DNA from: Pontibacter rufus
GTDB taxonomy: Bacteria > Bacteroidota > Bacteroidia > Cytophagales > Hymenobacteraceae
DNA length: 64,000 bases
Direction: 5' to 3'
NCBI RefSeq assembly: GCF_015694705.1
Contig: NZ_JADQDR010000001.1
Span: 372,001 to 436,000 of the forward strand
Shown here: piece after piece, positions 1 to 9,128 of the stretch
Layout of the letters: every line of letters starts with the position of its first letter
Numbering within the stretch: the first letter of the stretch is position 1
The notes under the pieces: generated by a model
The model's input: only the letters and a program-made list of their open reading frames with translations
Database searches by the model: none
What the model was told of the DNA's origin: nothing
Program-made: the position numbers and the translations under genes

Positions 1-618
1 GCCGATGCCCTGATTATACTTTCTAACGTGGATGGCATTTACAACGGAAACCCAAAAGACGCCGGCTCAGAAGTAATCCGTGAGATAGACCACACGGCCA
101 CAGGCCTGTCCTCTTTTATTACCACGCAGCGGTCGCAGTTTGGCCGCGGTGGCATGCTTACCAAGAGCCACATGGCCCGGAAGGTGGCGCAACTGGGTAT
201 TGCCGTGCACATCGCCAACGGCAAAACCGACAACATACTTACCCGGCTGCTGCAGGAGGAGGTGGTGAACACTCGTTTTTTGCCCCATAAGGCTGCATCG
301 GGCAGGAAAAAGTGGCTGGCCCACAACGAGAATAACGCCAAGGGAGTCGTCCGGATAAACCAGGGAGCCCGGGAAGCGCTCGTTTCCTCCAGGGCTACCA
401 GCCTGCTTCCTGTAGGTGTTACAGGCATTAGCGGGGAATTCCTGAAAGGAGATGTAGTGAAGCTGCTGGATGAAAATGGCGGACTGCTGGGCCTGGGCAT
501 AGCGGAGTACGGCTCAGACAAAGCGCTGGAACGCATCGGGCAGAAAAACCAGAAACCGCTGGTGCATTATGATTACCTGTTTTTATACCCTGAACCATCT
601 GATAATGGAGCTAAATAA
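1..618 (+). CDS. proB: Glutamate 5-kinase, C-terminal part (5' end outside window)
   Basis: This is the first enzyme of proline synthesis, which phosphorylates the gamma-carboxyl of glutamate in the cytoplasm. The reading frame is open from base 1, so only the C-terminal ~205 residues are present. They show the end of the amino-acid-kinase domain (SNVDGIY near the left edge, then GRGGMLTK, the glycine-rich segment followed by a lysine typical of this fold). A C-terminal PUA domain follows from about base 350 ([15 protein letters not shown] stretch, then [11 protein letters not shown]). The gene overlaps the proA start by 14 bases, so the two are probably translationally coupled. What is seen is the fold and order; the proB assignment follows from the kinase-PUA arrangement and the proA neighbour. 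Confidence 0.93.
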   Translation, partial: ADALIILSNVDGIYNGNPKDAGSEVIREIDHTATGLSSFITTQRSQFGRGGMLTKSHMARKVAQLGIAVHIANGKTDNILTRLLQEEVVNTRFLPHKAASGRKKWLAHNENNAKGVVRINQGAREALVSSRATSLLPVGVTGISGEFLKGDVVKLLDENGGLLGLGIAEYGSDKALERIGQKNQKPLVHYDYLFLYPEPSDNGAK

Positions 619-1855
619 CATATTTGAGCGCACGCGCAAAGCCAGCAGAAGCCTGAGCATGCTGCCATCCAAAACAGTCGACGCTGTTTTGCGGGAGGTG
701 GCTGCCGCAGCGGTGGCGCATACGGCTTTTCTGCTTTCCGAAAATGAGAAAGACCTGGACAGGATGCACCCTGACGATCCGAAATACGACCGGCTGAAGC
801 TGACAAAGGCGCGCATAGAAGGGATTGCAGCAGATATCAGCAACGTGGCCGGCCTGATGTCTCCGCTAAACGAGGTGTTGCTGGAGCGGGAGCTTCCGAA
901 CGGGCTGCACCTCTCTAAGGTGCGCGTGCCGCTGGGCGTGGTTGGGGTAATTTACGAGGCCAGGCCCAATGTAACGTTTGATGTGTTTTCGCTGTGCCTG
1001 AAAACCGGAAATGCCTGTTTGCTGAAAGGGGGAAGCGATGCGGCTTTTTCGAATGAGGCCATCGTGTACGTAATCCACCAGGTGCTGGAAAAGCATGGCA
1101 TCAGCAAAGACATTGTTGCGTTGCTCCCCCCTGACAGGGCTGCCACCGAAGCGCTGCTGGGCGCCGTTGGCTATGTAGATGTACTGATACCGCGCGGAAG
1201 CCAGCAGTTAATTGACTTTGTACGGCAGCATGCCAAAGTACCCGTTATCGAAACCGGCGCCGGCATTGTGCATACTTATTTCGATGAAACCGCTGACCTG
1301 GCAAAAGGAAAGGAGATTATACATAATGCCAAAACGCGGCGCGTAAGTGTGTGCAACGCCCTGGACTGCCTGCTTGTGCACCGAAGCCGCCTGCATGATC
1401 TGGCAGAACTGACCGCTCCGCTGGCTGCGGCCGGTGTCATCATTTTTGCAGACGAGCCTTCTTTTACGGTATTACAGCAAAGTTATCCGGCGGACTTGCT
1501 GAAACCTGCTTCGGAAGAAGATTTCGGGACAGAGTTCTTATCACTAAAAATGGCGCTGAAAACCGTAGACAACCTGGTGGAAGCACTCGATCATATTGCC
1601 AATTATAGTTCCGGGCACAGCGAAGCTATCATATCCGAAAGCGATGCACACATCAATCGCTTTTTACAAAGTGTGGATGCCGCAGCTGTGTATGCCAACG
1701 CCTCTACGGCTTTTACCGATGGCGCGCAGTTTGGACTGGGGGCGGAGATAGGCATCAGCACACAAAAACTCCACGCCCGTGGCCCAATGGGATTAGAGGA
1801 ACTCACCAGCTATAAATGGCTCATAAAAGGGAACGGACAAATCAGGCCCGCATAG
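605..1855 (+). CDS. proA: Gamma-glutamyl phosphate reductase
   Basis: This is the second step of proline synthesis: NADPH-dependent reduction of glutamyl-5-phosphate to the semialdehyde. The protein has about 416 residues, the usual family length, with an aldehyde-dehydrogenase fold. The segment [10 protein letters not shown] carries the catalytic cysteine, and [11 protein letters not shown] is a conserved family stretch. I chose ATG at 605 ([12 protein letters not shown]). An earlier in-frame start at 569 would add 12 residues that do not resemble the family and would deepen the overlap with proB. It forms a two-gene operon with proB and is followed by a hairpin at 1929-1974. Confidence 0.95.
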   Translation: MELNNIFERTRKASRSLSMLPSKTVDAVLREVAAAAVAHTAFLLSENEKDLDRMHPDDPKYDRLKLTKARIEGIAADISNVAGLMSPLNEVLLERELPNGLHLSKVRVPLGVVGVIYEARPNVTFDVFSLCLKTGNACLLKGGSDAAFSNEAIVYVIHQVLEKHGISKDIVALLPPDRAATEALLGAVGYVDVLIPRGSQQLIDFVRQHAKVPVIETGAGIVHTYFDETADLAKGKEIIHNAKTRRVSVCNALDCLLVHRSRLHDLAELTAPLAAAGVIIFADEPSFTVLQQSYPADLLKPASEEDFGTEFLSLKMALKTVDNLVEALDHIANYSSGHSEAIISESDAHINRFLQSVDAAAVYANASTAFTDGAQFGLGAEIGISTQKLHARGPMGLEELTSYKWLIKGNGQIRPA

Positions 1856-1928
1856 TTTCCGGAAAAACACATGCTAATTGCGCGGGTACATCCGGGGCAG
1901 AAAAAAGCAAGTATGGCAGACGGGCTAT

Positions 1929-1974
1929 AAGTATAAAAGCGCACCCTCAGGTATGAGAGCGCGCTTTTATACTT
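1929..1974. terminator. Bidirectional hairpin between proA and dps
   Basis: A perfect 14-bp inverted repeat (1929-1942 with 1961-1974) has an 18-base loop that can itself pair weakly. It lies between two convergent genes, so it can end both transcripts. Each arm contains the AGTATAA heptamer that is over-represented in the window. Confidence 0.7.
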
Positions 1975-2026
1975 TGGTTCCTTGTTATGATACTGTGTTT
2001 TGTACCGGCAAGTGCAGCAGGGTAAA

Positions 2027-2500
2027 CTAGCTCAGGAAGGCATTGAGCATCCAGAGTGTTTTTTCGTTTTCGTTGATGTCCTCACTCAAAAGGTCCACTG
2101 TTCCCTCATCGCCTTTTTCGGCAGCAAGGCCCAGTAGCTCGCGCTCCAGGTTAATGAGTGTGGTAAGATTGTCGTGGGTGGCAGTTACAGTTTCTTTGTC
2201 GCCGCTGATGTTGGCCGCTTCTTTAATACTGGATACGCGCACATAATCAGAAAACGTGTGCAGCGGCTTCTGGCCAATCGTTAAAATGCGCTCTGCAATC
2301 TCATCTATTTTAGTCAGCGCGTTGTTGTACAACTCCTCATACTTGGCATGCAACTGAAAGAAATGCACACCTTTGATGTTCCAATGAAAGCCGCGCAGGT
2401 TCTGATAGTATAAATGATAATTGGCCAGCAGCTCATTCAGCTTTTCCGCGATTTCCTGACTGTCTTTTTTCTCTAATCCTATTTGCGTTAGTTTTCCCAT
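2027..2500 (-). CDS. dps: Dps family ferritin-like DNA-protecting protein
   Basis: The protein has 157 residues, the usual size for Dps. The dodecamer oxidises Fe(II) with hydrogen peroxide and stores the iron, protecting DNA. The Dps signature FHWNIKG is followed about 11 residues on by KYEELYNNALTKIDEIAERI, which supply the inter-subunit ferroxidase His, Asp and Glu ligands. There is no long basic N-terminal tail, so DNA binding itself is not assured. It is transcribed away from oxyR across a 200-base divergent spacer, which suggests peroxide control. Confidence 0.93.
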   Translation of the reverse strand: MGKLTQIGLEKKDSQEIAEKLNELLANYHLYYQNLRGFHWNIKGVHFFQLHAKYEELYNNALTKIDEIAERILTIGQKPLHTFSDYVRVSSIKEAANISGDKETVTATHDNLTTLINLERELLGLAAEKGDEGTVDLLSEDINENEKTLWMLNAFLS

Positions 2501-2700
2501 GTCTTATTTGTAAATGTTTTTGTTTTTATAGCTACATAACAAAGTCACCGGCTTATGGTTTTATAAGCCAAATTGATTATATTTATAAGCTGATAAATTT
2601 AATTGATGATGCATCCTGGCAGAACAGTGCAGACATGCCTGAGTTAAAGACAATTTAAAGTCGATCGTCTAAAACCTACTATCTAAAACTTCTTTCATCC

Positions 2701-3645
2701 ATGACTTTAGTACAGCTGGAATATTTACTTGCCGTGGATACTTACCGCCACTTTGCTACGGCGGCAGAACACTGCTTTGTAACGCAGCCAACGCTTAGTA
2801 TGCAATTGCAAAAGCTGGAAGAGGAACTGGGCACGCAACTGCTCGACAGGAGCCGCGTGCCGGTGCGACCCACCGAAACCGGCAAAGAAATAATTGCGCA
2901 GGCCCGTATTGTGGTGACTGAAGCCAAAAAAATACACGAGATAGTGCAGGAGCAGAAAAAGGAACTGGCCGGAGAACTACGCATTGGTGTTATACCCACA
3001 CTGGCCCCATACCTGATACCCTTGTTTATCACCAGCTTTATGGAAAAATATCCGCAGGTACGGGTGGTAGTGCAGGAATTGCTGACAGAACAGATTACAG
3101 AAAGATTAATCCACGATCAGCTGGATGCCGGCCTGCTGGTAACACCCCTTGAACATAAGTGCATCAAAGAGATTCCGCTGTTTTACGAAGCTTTTTATAC
3201 TTACATCAACCCAAAACACCCGCTGGCCAGGTATAAAACCATCAGCCCGGCGCAACTGGACATGGACGAATTGTGGCTGCTGGACGAAGGTCACTGTTTC
3301 AGGAGCCAGGTGCTGCATATTTGCAATCAAAATGTAAAAAACACGGTGGCGCAGGGCAGCAGTCTCGACTATAAGAGCGGCTCACTGGAAACACTCAGGC
3401 GCATTGTGGAAACCCAGCACGGCCTCACACTGCTGCCGGAATTGCTGGTGCTGGAAATGCCCGAAGACAAGCGCCGGCTGGTGCACCCGTTTGAGGAACC
3501 CCAGCCGCTCCGCGAAGTAAGCCTGGCAGTGCACAGGAGTTTCCTGAAAAAGAAGCTGGTAGAAGCCCTGCAGCAGGAAATTATCGCCGCTGTACCCGAA
3601 AGTATAAAGCAACGCAGAAAGGAGCAAGTAATGGCCATACATTAG
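2701..3645 (+). CDS. oxyR: OxyR-type LysR regulator, peroxide sensor
   Basis: This is a 314-residue LysR-family regulator. The N-terminal winged helix-turn-helix is at residues 1-60 (QLEYLLAV, then TQPTLSMQLQKLEEELG), with the substrate-binding-like regulatory domain from about 90. Cysteines fall at residues 199 and 208 in LDEGHCFRSQVLHICNQ, the same numbers and context as the peroxide-sensing disulfide pair of E. coli OxyR. That supports OxyR rather than a generic LysR protein. It is divergent from dps, a classical OxyR target. Peroxide sensing is inferred from the cysteine pair. Confidence 0.92.
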   Translation: MTLVQLEYLLAVDTYRHFATAAEHCFVTQPTLSMQLQKLEEELGTQLLDRSRVPVRPTETGKEIIAQARIVVTEAKKIHEIVQEQKKELAGELRIGVIPTLAPYLIPLFITSFMEKYPQVRVVVQELLTEQITERLIHDQLDAGLLVTPLEHKCIKEIPLFYEAFYTYINPKHPLARYKTISPAQLDMDELWLLDEGHCFRSQVLHICNQNVKNTVAQGSSLDYKSGSLETLRRIVETQHGLTLLPELLVLEMPEDKRRLVHPFEEPQPLREVSLAVHRSFLKKKLVEALQQEIIAAVPESIKQRRKEQVMAIH

Positions 3646-3762
3646 CCGAATCTGTTATTTTGGTCGTCTTATAGAAACTGCAGGCCAAATGCTGTATTCC
3701 TAAAATAAGATAAAAACCAGTACAGCTGTCTCAGGTTAGTGAAACTACTTATTATCAATAAA

Positions 3763-3801
3763 AAACAGGAAGGCTGCCCTGCAAGGGCAGCCTTCCTGTT
3801 T
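3763..3801. terminator. Bidirectional terminator between oxyR and sucD
   Basis: A perfect 17-bp stem (3763-3779 with 3785-3801) has a 5-base loop, with A runs on the left and T runs on the right. It sits between convergent oxyR and sucD and suits termination in both directions. Confidence 0.88.
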
Positions 3802-3885
3802 TATGGTCTTACTTCAGGTATAAACCTCAAGTATAAAGTACCAGGGAAAGTCTAAGGTCTAAAACCTAGCTACTAACGTCTATAC

Positions 3886-4776
3886 TTACGCGTTAATGCC
3901 GGCTTCCTGCAGCGCTTTTACCATAGCATCACCAATTTCAGCTGGTGATTCTACTACATGGATGCCGCTCTCGCGCATAATTTTCATTTTAGCGGCTGCG
4001 GTGTCGTCAGCGCCACCCACAATAGCGCCTGCATGGCCCATGCGGCGGCCTGCCGGAGCTGTCTGGCCGGCAATGAAGCCAACTACCGGCTTCTGGTTAC
4101 CTGTTTCACGGATGTATTTGGAAGCCACCGCCTCATAGTTGCCGCCAATTTCCCCGATCATCACAATGGCATCTGTTTCAGGGTCGTTCATCAGCATTTC
4201 TACGGCTTCTTTGGTTGGCGTGCCGATAATCGGGTCACCGCCGATGCCAATGGCTGTAGATATTCCTAAACCTGCTTTCACAATCTGGTCGGCGGCCTCG
4301 TAGGTAAGCGTTCCGGATTTAGATACAATGCCGATACGGCCGGATTTGAACACGAAGCCCGGCATAATGCCCACTTTCGCCTCGCCTGGCGTAATTACGC
4401 CGGGGCAGTTAGGGCCAATCAGGGTTACGTTTCTGTCTTTGATGTAGTGTTTGGCGGCCACCATGTCTTTTACAGGTATACCTTCCGTGATGCACACAAT
4501 CACTTTAATGCCCGCCTGGGCAGCTTCCATGATAGCATCGGCAGCAAAGGCTGGCGGCACAAAAATGATTGACACATCAGCGCCCGTCTTAGTCACAGCT
4601 TCCTCTACGGTATTAAAAACAGGCAAATCCAGGTGGTAAGTGCCGCCTTTGCCCGGCGTTACGCCGCCCACTACGTCAGTACCATACTCGATCATCTGGT
4701 GTGCATGGAAAGAACCTTCCGAGCCTGTAAAGCCCTGCACTATCACTTTCGAATCTTTATTTACCAAAACACTCAT
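3886..4776 (-). CDS. sucD: Succinyl-CoA synthetase alpha subunit
   Basis: This TCA-cycle enzyme makes succinate, CoA and ATP or GTP from succinyl-CoA. The protein has 296 residues, normal for the alpha chain. The CoA-binding Rossmann domain is N-terminal ([15 protein letters not shown]), ITEGIPV is mid-protein, and [10 protein letters not shown] starts the ligase domain. The phospho-histidine is H248 in [12 protein letters not shown]. No sucC (beta subunit) lies next to it, so the partner must be encoded elsewhere. A well-formed promoter lies at 4826-4855. Confidence 0.95.
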   Translation of the reverse strand: MSVLVNKDSKVIVQGFTGSEGSFHAHQMIEYGTDVVGGVTPGKGGTYHLDLPVFNTVEEAVTKTGADVSIIFVPPAFAADAIMEAAQAGIKVIVCITEGIPVKDMVAAKHYIKDRNVTLIGPNCPGVITPGEAKVGIMPGFVFKSGRIGIVSKSGTLTYEAADQIVKAGLGISTAIGIGGDPIIGTPTKEAVEMLMNDPETDAIVMIGEIGGNYEAVASKYIRETGNQKPVVGFIAGQTAPAGRRMGHAGAIVGGADDTAAAKMKIMRESGIHVVESPAEIGDAMVKALQEAGINA

Positions 4777-4825
4777 GTGTATCTTTTTTAGTTTGTGAAA
4801 TGACGCTATACCTGTTAAGGTAGTG

Positions 4826-4855
4826 CAAAAATAGGCTTTTTTGCGGCGCTTGCAA
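4826..4855 (-). promoter_or_regulatory. Bacteroidota-type promoter for sucD
   Basis: Read on the minus strand there is TTG (4853-4855), a 19-base spacer, then TATTTTTG (4826-4833), matching the -33/-7 consensus TTG...TAnnTTTG. The start codon is about 50 bases downstream. Confidence 0.6.
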
Positions 4856-5100
4856 AAATTGTTATCCCTAATAAAGCCCTGAGCCGGAACTTGACTGTTT
4901 AGCTGTCAGCTAATTGTTGCCGGCATAAACAGGTATACCTGGCTTACGTACGAGGCAGCAAGCAAAACAGATATATGATCTTGACCTGGTTATAGTTATG
5001 CTTTTGTACCGGGAAAGGAAAAACAGAGTATAAACCTTATCAATTAACCTAAGTTGCGGTTCGTTTAGGCAACGCGAAGTTTAAAGGTGTTTTACCCATC

Positions 5101-5125
5101 CTGCCCCTCCGGGGAGGGGAATTCT
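5101..5125. repeat. Dispersed palindromic repeat, copy 1
   Basis: The core CCCCTCC/GGAGGGG palindrome is followed by AATTCT. Two related copies occur at 48303-48338 and 48387-48420, all in non-coding DNA. The function is unknown; such short palindromes resemble REP-type elements. Confidence 0.6.
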
Positions 5126-5277
5126 GTAATAATAAGCTCAATTTCCTCTGGTTAAGGACCTCTTTCTGATAAATTGCAATATGGGCCAGTTGCGTCATTT
5201 CTTTAGAGAAAGCTATAGCTTAATAACTTAAGGCTATTCCGGTTAGCCGGCAACGAATAGCGGTAACCAAATTTTCG

Positions 5278-5285
5278 TACCTTTG
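5278..5285 (+). promoter_or_regulatory. -7 element upstream of the CBS-like gene
   Basis: TACCTTTG matches TAnnTTTG. No good -33 TTG is visible at the usual spacing. It overlaps the first codon of the longest possible frame (5283), which favours the ATG at 5310. Confidence 0.5.
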
Positions 5286-5309
5286 CATCTGAATTCAAAA
5301 ACAAAACAG

Positions 5310-6296
5310 ATGAAGTATCTGAACCATATTACGGAGGCTGTTGGAAACACGCCCCTGGTAAAGCTGAATAGCGTAACGAAAGGTATAAAAGCTACTGTGC
5401 TCGCCAAAGTGGAATACCTGAATCCGGGAAACTCTGTGAAAGACCGCATGGCCGTTAAAATGATTGAGGATGCCGAAAAGGCCGGGATCCTGAAGCCGGG
5501 CGGCACCATCATCGAGGGTACATCAGGCAATACCGGCATGGGACTGGCGCTGATAGCTATTGCCAAAGGCTATAAGTGCATTTTTACGATGTCGGATAAG
5601 CAGAGCAAAGAGAAAATAGATATACTGAAAGCGGTTGGTGCCGAGGTAATAGTTTGCCCTACCAATGTGCCGCCGGAGCATCCGGATTCATACTACTCGG
5701 TGGCCCGCCGCCTGAACCAGGAAATCCCGAACTCGTTTTACCCGAACCAGTACGATAACCTGTCGAACACCGTAGCCCATTACGAAACCACAGGGCCCGA
5801 ACTATGGGAGCAAACCGAGGGCAAAATCACGCACTTCGTAACAGGCGTGGGCACAGGCGGTACTGTTTCCGGCACGTCGCAGTTCCTGAAAGAGCAGAAC
5901 CCCGCCATCGTAACGGTGGGTATCGATACGTATGGTTCGGTTTTCAAGAAGTATAAAGAAACCGGTATTTTTGATGAAAAGGAGATATATCCTTATGCTA
6001 CCGAAGGTATAGGCGAGGATATCCTTCCCAAAAACGTAAACTTCGACCTGATTGACAGTTTTATAAAAGTATCTGATAAGGACGGCGCTGTGATGACAAG
6101 GCGGCTGGCCAAAGAAGAAGGCCTGTTTGTGGGCTGGTCGGGTGGCACGGCGGTATTTGGTGCGCTGGAGTATGCCCGCGGAAACAACCTGACAGCAGAT
6201 GATATGCTGGTGGTGTTGCTCCCAGATCACGGCTCACGTTATCTGGCCAAAATATACAACGACGACTGGATGCGTGCCCAGGGCTATATCGGCTAA
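5310..6296 (+). CDS. Cystathionine beta-synthase-like PLP enzyme (core only)
   Basis: This is a 328-residue fold-type II PLP enzyme of the cysteine synthase/cystathionine beta-synthase family. The PLP lysine is K44 in NPGNSVKDRM. The phosphate-binding loop is GTGGTVSG, and EGTSGNTG holds the substrate-loop residues. The stretch EGIGEDILP is more typical of cystathionine beta-synthase than of CysK. There is no N-terminal haem region and no C-terminal pair of CBS regulatory domains, so regulation by S-adenosylmethionine is not expected. The ATG at 5310 is chosen over 5283 because a -7 element spans the earlier start. It could instead be a cysteine synthase; the sequence alone does not settle the substrate. 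Confidence 0.88.
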   Translation: MKYLNHITEAVGNTPLVKLNSVTKGIKATVLAKVEYLNPGNSVKDRMAVKMIEDAEKAGILKPGGTIIEGTSGNTGMGLALIAIAKGYKCIFTMSDKQSKEKIDILKAVGAEVIVCPTNVPPEHPDSYYSVARRLNQEIPNSFYPNQYDNLSNTVAHYETTGPELWEQTEGKITHFVTGVGTGGTVSGTSQFLKEQNPAIVTVGIDTYGSVFKKYKETGIFDEKEIYPYATEGIGEDILPKNVNFDLIDSFIKVSDKDGAVMTRRLAKEEGLFVGWSGGTAVFGALEYARGNNLTADDMLVVLLPDHGSRYLAKIYNDDWMRAQGYIG

Positions 6297-6403
6297 AAAT
6301 ATGCTTGATTTGATAAAGTGACAACTTGTTTATCGGTTTCCTGTTATAGAGCAAATACGGGAGATAAGCTGTCTGCTTGCTGAACAAATTAAGGCAACAG
6401 CAT

Positions 6404-6450
6404 AAAGTAGAGAAGCCCGCATCTGCTACAGAGACGGGCTTCTCTACTTT
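6404..6450 (+). terminator. Terminator after the CBS-like gene
   Basis: A perfect 16-bp stem (6404-6419 with 6435-6450) has a 15-base loop and ends in TTT. The region 6297-6697 otherwise holds only this hairpin and the promoter of the next gene. Confidence 0.8.
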
Positions 6451-6599
6451 ATAGATCAGCCGGCCACAGATTAGGGATAAGCGCCTGATAGCCAGATTTG
6501 TGTAATAGAGGAAAGCTGCTTTGCCATGGAATACTTTAAACCTTGCGTGGTAAGTATGAATTGACTTAAACAGCCCGTTAAGGTATGAGCTACTTACGA

Positions 6600-6628
6600 T
6601 TGTAATTAAAGATAATTTAATATTTTTG
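6600..6628 (+). promoter_or_regulatory. Promoter of the response regulator gene
   Basis: TTG at 6600-6602, an 18-base spacer and TATTTTTG at 6621-6628 match the Bacteroidota -33/-7 pattern. The leader before ATG 6698 is about 60 bases. Confidence 0.5.
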
Positions 6629-6697
6629 TATGTGGCGTATCAGCAGGGCAGCAGGTAAAGGCAGCGGATTTCTGAATATTTTTGCTTAAAGTATAGA

Positions 6698-7135
6698 ATG
6701 AAAAAACTTAGCGGCATATTACTTATTGACGACGACGACACCACCAATTTTCTGAACCAGCGCCTGCTGGACAGGATGGAGGTGACAGACAACATCCGGA
6801 CGTTTGTGAATGGCAAGCAGGCTTTTGATTACCTGTACAACGTAAGCAACAACAACTATGAGGAAGAAAGTAGGAGTTATTTCCAGCCGGAACTGATTTT
6901 CCTGGACATCAACATGCCGGTGATGGATGGCTTTGAAATGCTGAACCTGTACGAGCGCCTGGACCCGGAATTCCGGAAGGGCATTGTGATGGCGGTGCTC
7001 ACCACCTCCACGCACCCCCAGGACACCGCCAATTCAGAGAAGTATAATGCCGAATACCTGACCAAACCCCTAACCGTTGAGAAAGTAAGTGCGCTGCTGG
7101 CAAAACACTTCTCAGAGGAGCAGAACAAAGTATAA
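6698..7135 (+). CDS. Single-domain response regulator
   Basis: This 145-residue protein is a receiver domain alone, with no DNA-binding output. The acidic pocket is DDDD at residues 11-14, the phospho-acceptor is D70 in LIFLDINMP, the switch Thr is in VLTTS (102-103), and the conserved lysine is K123 in YLTKPL. A 15-20 residue insertion around 50-62 sits between beta-2 and beta-3, as in the CheY-like receivers common in Cytophagales phosphorelays. No histidine kinase is nearby, so the partner is unknown. It probably relays phosphate to another protein. Confidence 0.9.
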   Translation: MKKLSGILLIDDDDTTNFLNQRLLDRMEVTDNIRTFVNGKQAFDYLYNVSNNNYEEESRSYFQPELIFLDINMPVMDGFEMLNLYERLDPEFRKGIVMAVLTTSTHPQDTANSEKYNAEYLTKPLTVEKVSALLAKHFSEEQNKV

Positions 7136-7189
7136 ACCTGCTTTTATACTTCGTATACATTTGCTAATCTATACCTGAATCATACTTAG

Positions 7190-8827
7190 CTATCGCCCGC
7201 CAATCGGTACAAATTCAAAACTATCGCCGTTAAACAAACCCTTGTCGCTGAGTTTGAGTGAGGGAATAACGAGCAGCGCCATAAACGAAAGCGTCATAAA
7301 CGGCGAGGTCAGCGTGCTGCCCATCTCTTTGCTCATGCGGTCGATGGCTGCATAAGCTTCCGCCACTTTATACCCGTCTGCTGCCGACATAATGCCCGCT
7401 ACCGGCAGCGGCAGCAGCTGCTCCCTGTCTCCGTCTACAGCTGCTACGCCTCCTTTGACACTGATAATCAGGTTTACGGCACGCGCTATACTTGCATCAT
7501 CTACGCCTACAGCAATAATGTTATGCGAATCGTGGCCTACCGAAGAGGCAATGGCGCCGCGTTGTAAGCCAAAGTTTTTGATGAAAGCCACAGCCGGAAT
7601 CGTATTTTCGTAACGGTTCACCACAGCAATTTTCAGTACATCCTGCGCCACATCAGGCACAATAAAACCATTATCCACTTTCGGCGTGGCCCAGCTTTCC
7701 TTGGTTATCAGTTGCCCGTCAAAAGCTTCTATCACCCGTATCTTTCGCGCGTCGCCGACCGGCACTTCAAACTGTGCAGCTACTTTAATATCCGTATCAA
7801 AATTGTTGATTTCCTCGCTTGGCGTAAACGGGATGTTGGATTTGCCGTGTTCCGCCACCAATTGCCCGTTGATGTAAGTGGCTTCCACATTAAAATCATC
7901 GAGGTTATCAACAAGTATAAAATCAGCCGGATCGCCTTCGCGCAGCAGCCCTACATCCAGTTTATAGTGCTCTACCGGGTTTATACTTGCGGCGCGCAGC
8001 ACGTGGAACAAATCATTGCCTTTGGCCAGCGCCCGTTTCACCAGCAGGTTGATATGGCCTTCCACCAGGTTGTCAGGGTGTTTGTCGTCGGAGCAGAACA
8101 TAATGTTTTGGTAATGTTCCGGCAGGAGCGGAATCAGCGCATCAAAGTTTTTGGCAGCACTTCCTTCGCGTATTAAAATCTTCATGCCGGCGGCCAGTTT
8201 ATCCAGCGCTTCCTCGGCGGTAAAACATTCATGGTCGGTGGTGATGCCGGCGGAGGCGTATAACTTTGCATCTTCGCCCATCAGGCCGGGTGCGTGCCCG
8301 TCCACGGCTTTATTATACTTCCGCGCTAGCGCAATTTTCTCCATCACCACGGGGTCGCGGTTCAGCACGCCGGGCCAGTTCATCATCTCCGCCAGGTATT
8401 TTATCTCCTCGCGCCGGAATAATTTTTCGATGTCGGCAGCCGTTATTTCAGCACCGGCGGTTTCAAAAGGTGTGGCGGGCACACACGACGGCGCCCCGAA
8501 ATAAAACTTAAATGGCACTTTCTTTCCGTTCTCCACCATGTACTCCACGCCCTTTATACCCAGCACATTGCCAATCTCATGGGGGTCCGATACGGTGGCT
8601 ACAGTGCCGTGCGGCACTGCCAGGCGGGCAAACTCGCTGGGCACCAGCATCGAGCTTTCTACGTGCACGTGTGCATCAACAAAACCCGGTAAAATATACT
8701 TTTGGCTATCAACGGCTTCCCGAACTATTTTAGAAATACGGCCGTTTGACACATGAACGGTTCCTTCATAAATCTGCTCCTGGTGCAGGTTTATAATGCG
8801 TCCGCTAACGGAAAAGTCTGTTGGCAT
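7190..8827 (-). CDS. ade: Adenine deaminase
   Basis: This is a 545-residue amidohydrolase of the adenine deaminase (Ade) type, which converts adenine to hypoxanthine for purine salvage. The metal-binding motif is [10 protein letters not shown], followed by the family hallmark [24 protein letters not shown] supplies the later catalytic Asp, and the C-terminal half contains GHDSHNI and the Ade-specific small domain. Translation most likely starts at 8827 (MPTDFSVSG). A longer frame to 8905 adds a non-family segment and overlaps the -7 element at 8903-8910. Confidence 0.94.
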   Translation of the reverse strand: MPTDFSVSGRIINLHQEQIYEGTVHVSNGRISKIVREAVDSQKYILPGFVDAHVHVESSMLVPSEFARLAVPHGTVATVSDPHEIGNVLGIKGVEYMVENGKKVPFKFYFGAPSCVPATPFETAGAEITAADIEKLFRREEIKYLAEMMNWPGVLNRDPVVMEKIALARKYNKAVDGHAPGLMGEDAKLYASAGITTDHECFTAEEALDKLAAGMKILIREGSAAKNFDALIPLLPEHYQNIMFCSDDKHPDNLVEGHINLLVKRALAKGNDLFHVLRAASINPVEHYKLDVGLLREGDPADFILVDNLDDFNVEATYINGQLVAEHGKSNIPFTPSEEINNFDTDIKVAAQFEVPVGDARKIRVIEAFDGQLITKESWATPKVDNGFIVPDVAQDVLKIAVVNRYENTIPAVAFIKNFGLQRGAIASSVGHDSHNIIAVGVDDASIARAVNLIISVKGGVAAVDGDREQLLPLPVAGIMSAADGYKVAEAYAAIDRMSKEMGSTLTSPFMTLSFMALLVIPSLKLSDKGLFNGDSFEFVPIGGR

Positions 8828-8902
8828 GGTGATGCGTTTAGTTAAAAGTTTAAAGTTAAGCGTTAAAAGCTGAGCGTTAGGAGTACATCTTAACTCTTCA
8901 GG

Positions 8903-8910
8903 CAAATGTA
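8903..8910 (-). promoter_or_regulatory. -7 element for ade
   Basis: The minus strand reads TACATTTG, a match to TAnnTTTG. It implies a leader of about 70 bases before the start at 8827. No convincing -33 was found. Confidence 0.4.
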
Positions 8911-8930
8911 ACTCTTAACGCAAATGGTCT

Positions 8931-8938
8931 TATATTTG
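8931..8938 (+). promoter_or_regulatory. -7 element for the small lipoprotein gene
   Basis: TATATTTG matches TAnnTTTG and lies 16 bases before the proposed TTG start at 8955. It is divergent from the ade -7 element only about 20 bases away. Confidence 0.45.
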
Positions 8939-8954
8939 CCTAAATTTATTTGTT

Positions 8955-9110
8955 TTGAGAAAGATAATTTCATACTTGGTTTTGGCAGGCATCCTGGCTA
9001 CAGGCACGCTGGAAAGCTGTACCATGAAAACGCCGCAGCAGAAAAAGACTGCTCATCTCAAACGGAAAAGCAAAAACGGCAACCTGCCCTGCCCCTGCGA
9101 CTCTAACTAA
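8955..9110 (+). CDS. Small lipoprotein with TTG start
   Basis: This is a 51-codon frame starting at TTG and ending at TAA (9108-9110). It has the layout of a lipoprotein: a basic start (RKIIS), a hydrophobic core (YLVLAGILATGT), a Cys after LES (a plausible lipobox LESC at about residue 22), then a short Lys/Gln-rich mature part. It ends in CPCDSN with two further cysteines. There is no upstream in-frame ATG. The -7 element at 8931-8938 gives a leader of about 10 bases. It precedes cmk by 18 bases and may share its transcript. I do not recognise the family, and the function is unknown. The call rests on signal-peptide shape plus promoter. Confidence 0.55.
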   Translation: MRKIISYLVLAGILATGTLESCTMKTPQQKKTAHLKRKSKNGNLPCPCDSN

Positions 9111-9128
9111 TTTTATTATACTTTTTTG

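Larger units (their letters stand above)
4777..5309. other. Intergenic region between sucD and the CBS-like gene
   Basis: This is about 530 bases without a credible gene between two divergent genes. It holds the sucD promoter at the left, a small GC-rich palindrome of a dispersed repeat at 5101-5125, one AGTATAA copy near 5028, and the -7 element of the next gene at 5278-5285. I see nothing else. Confidence 0.6.
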
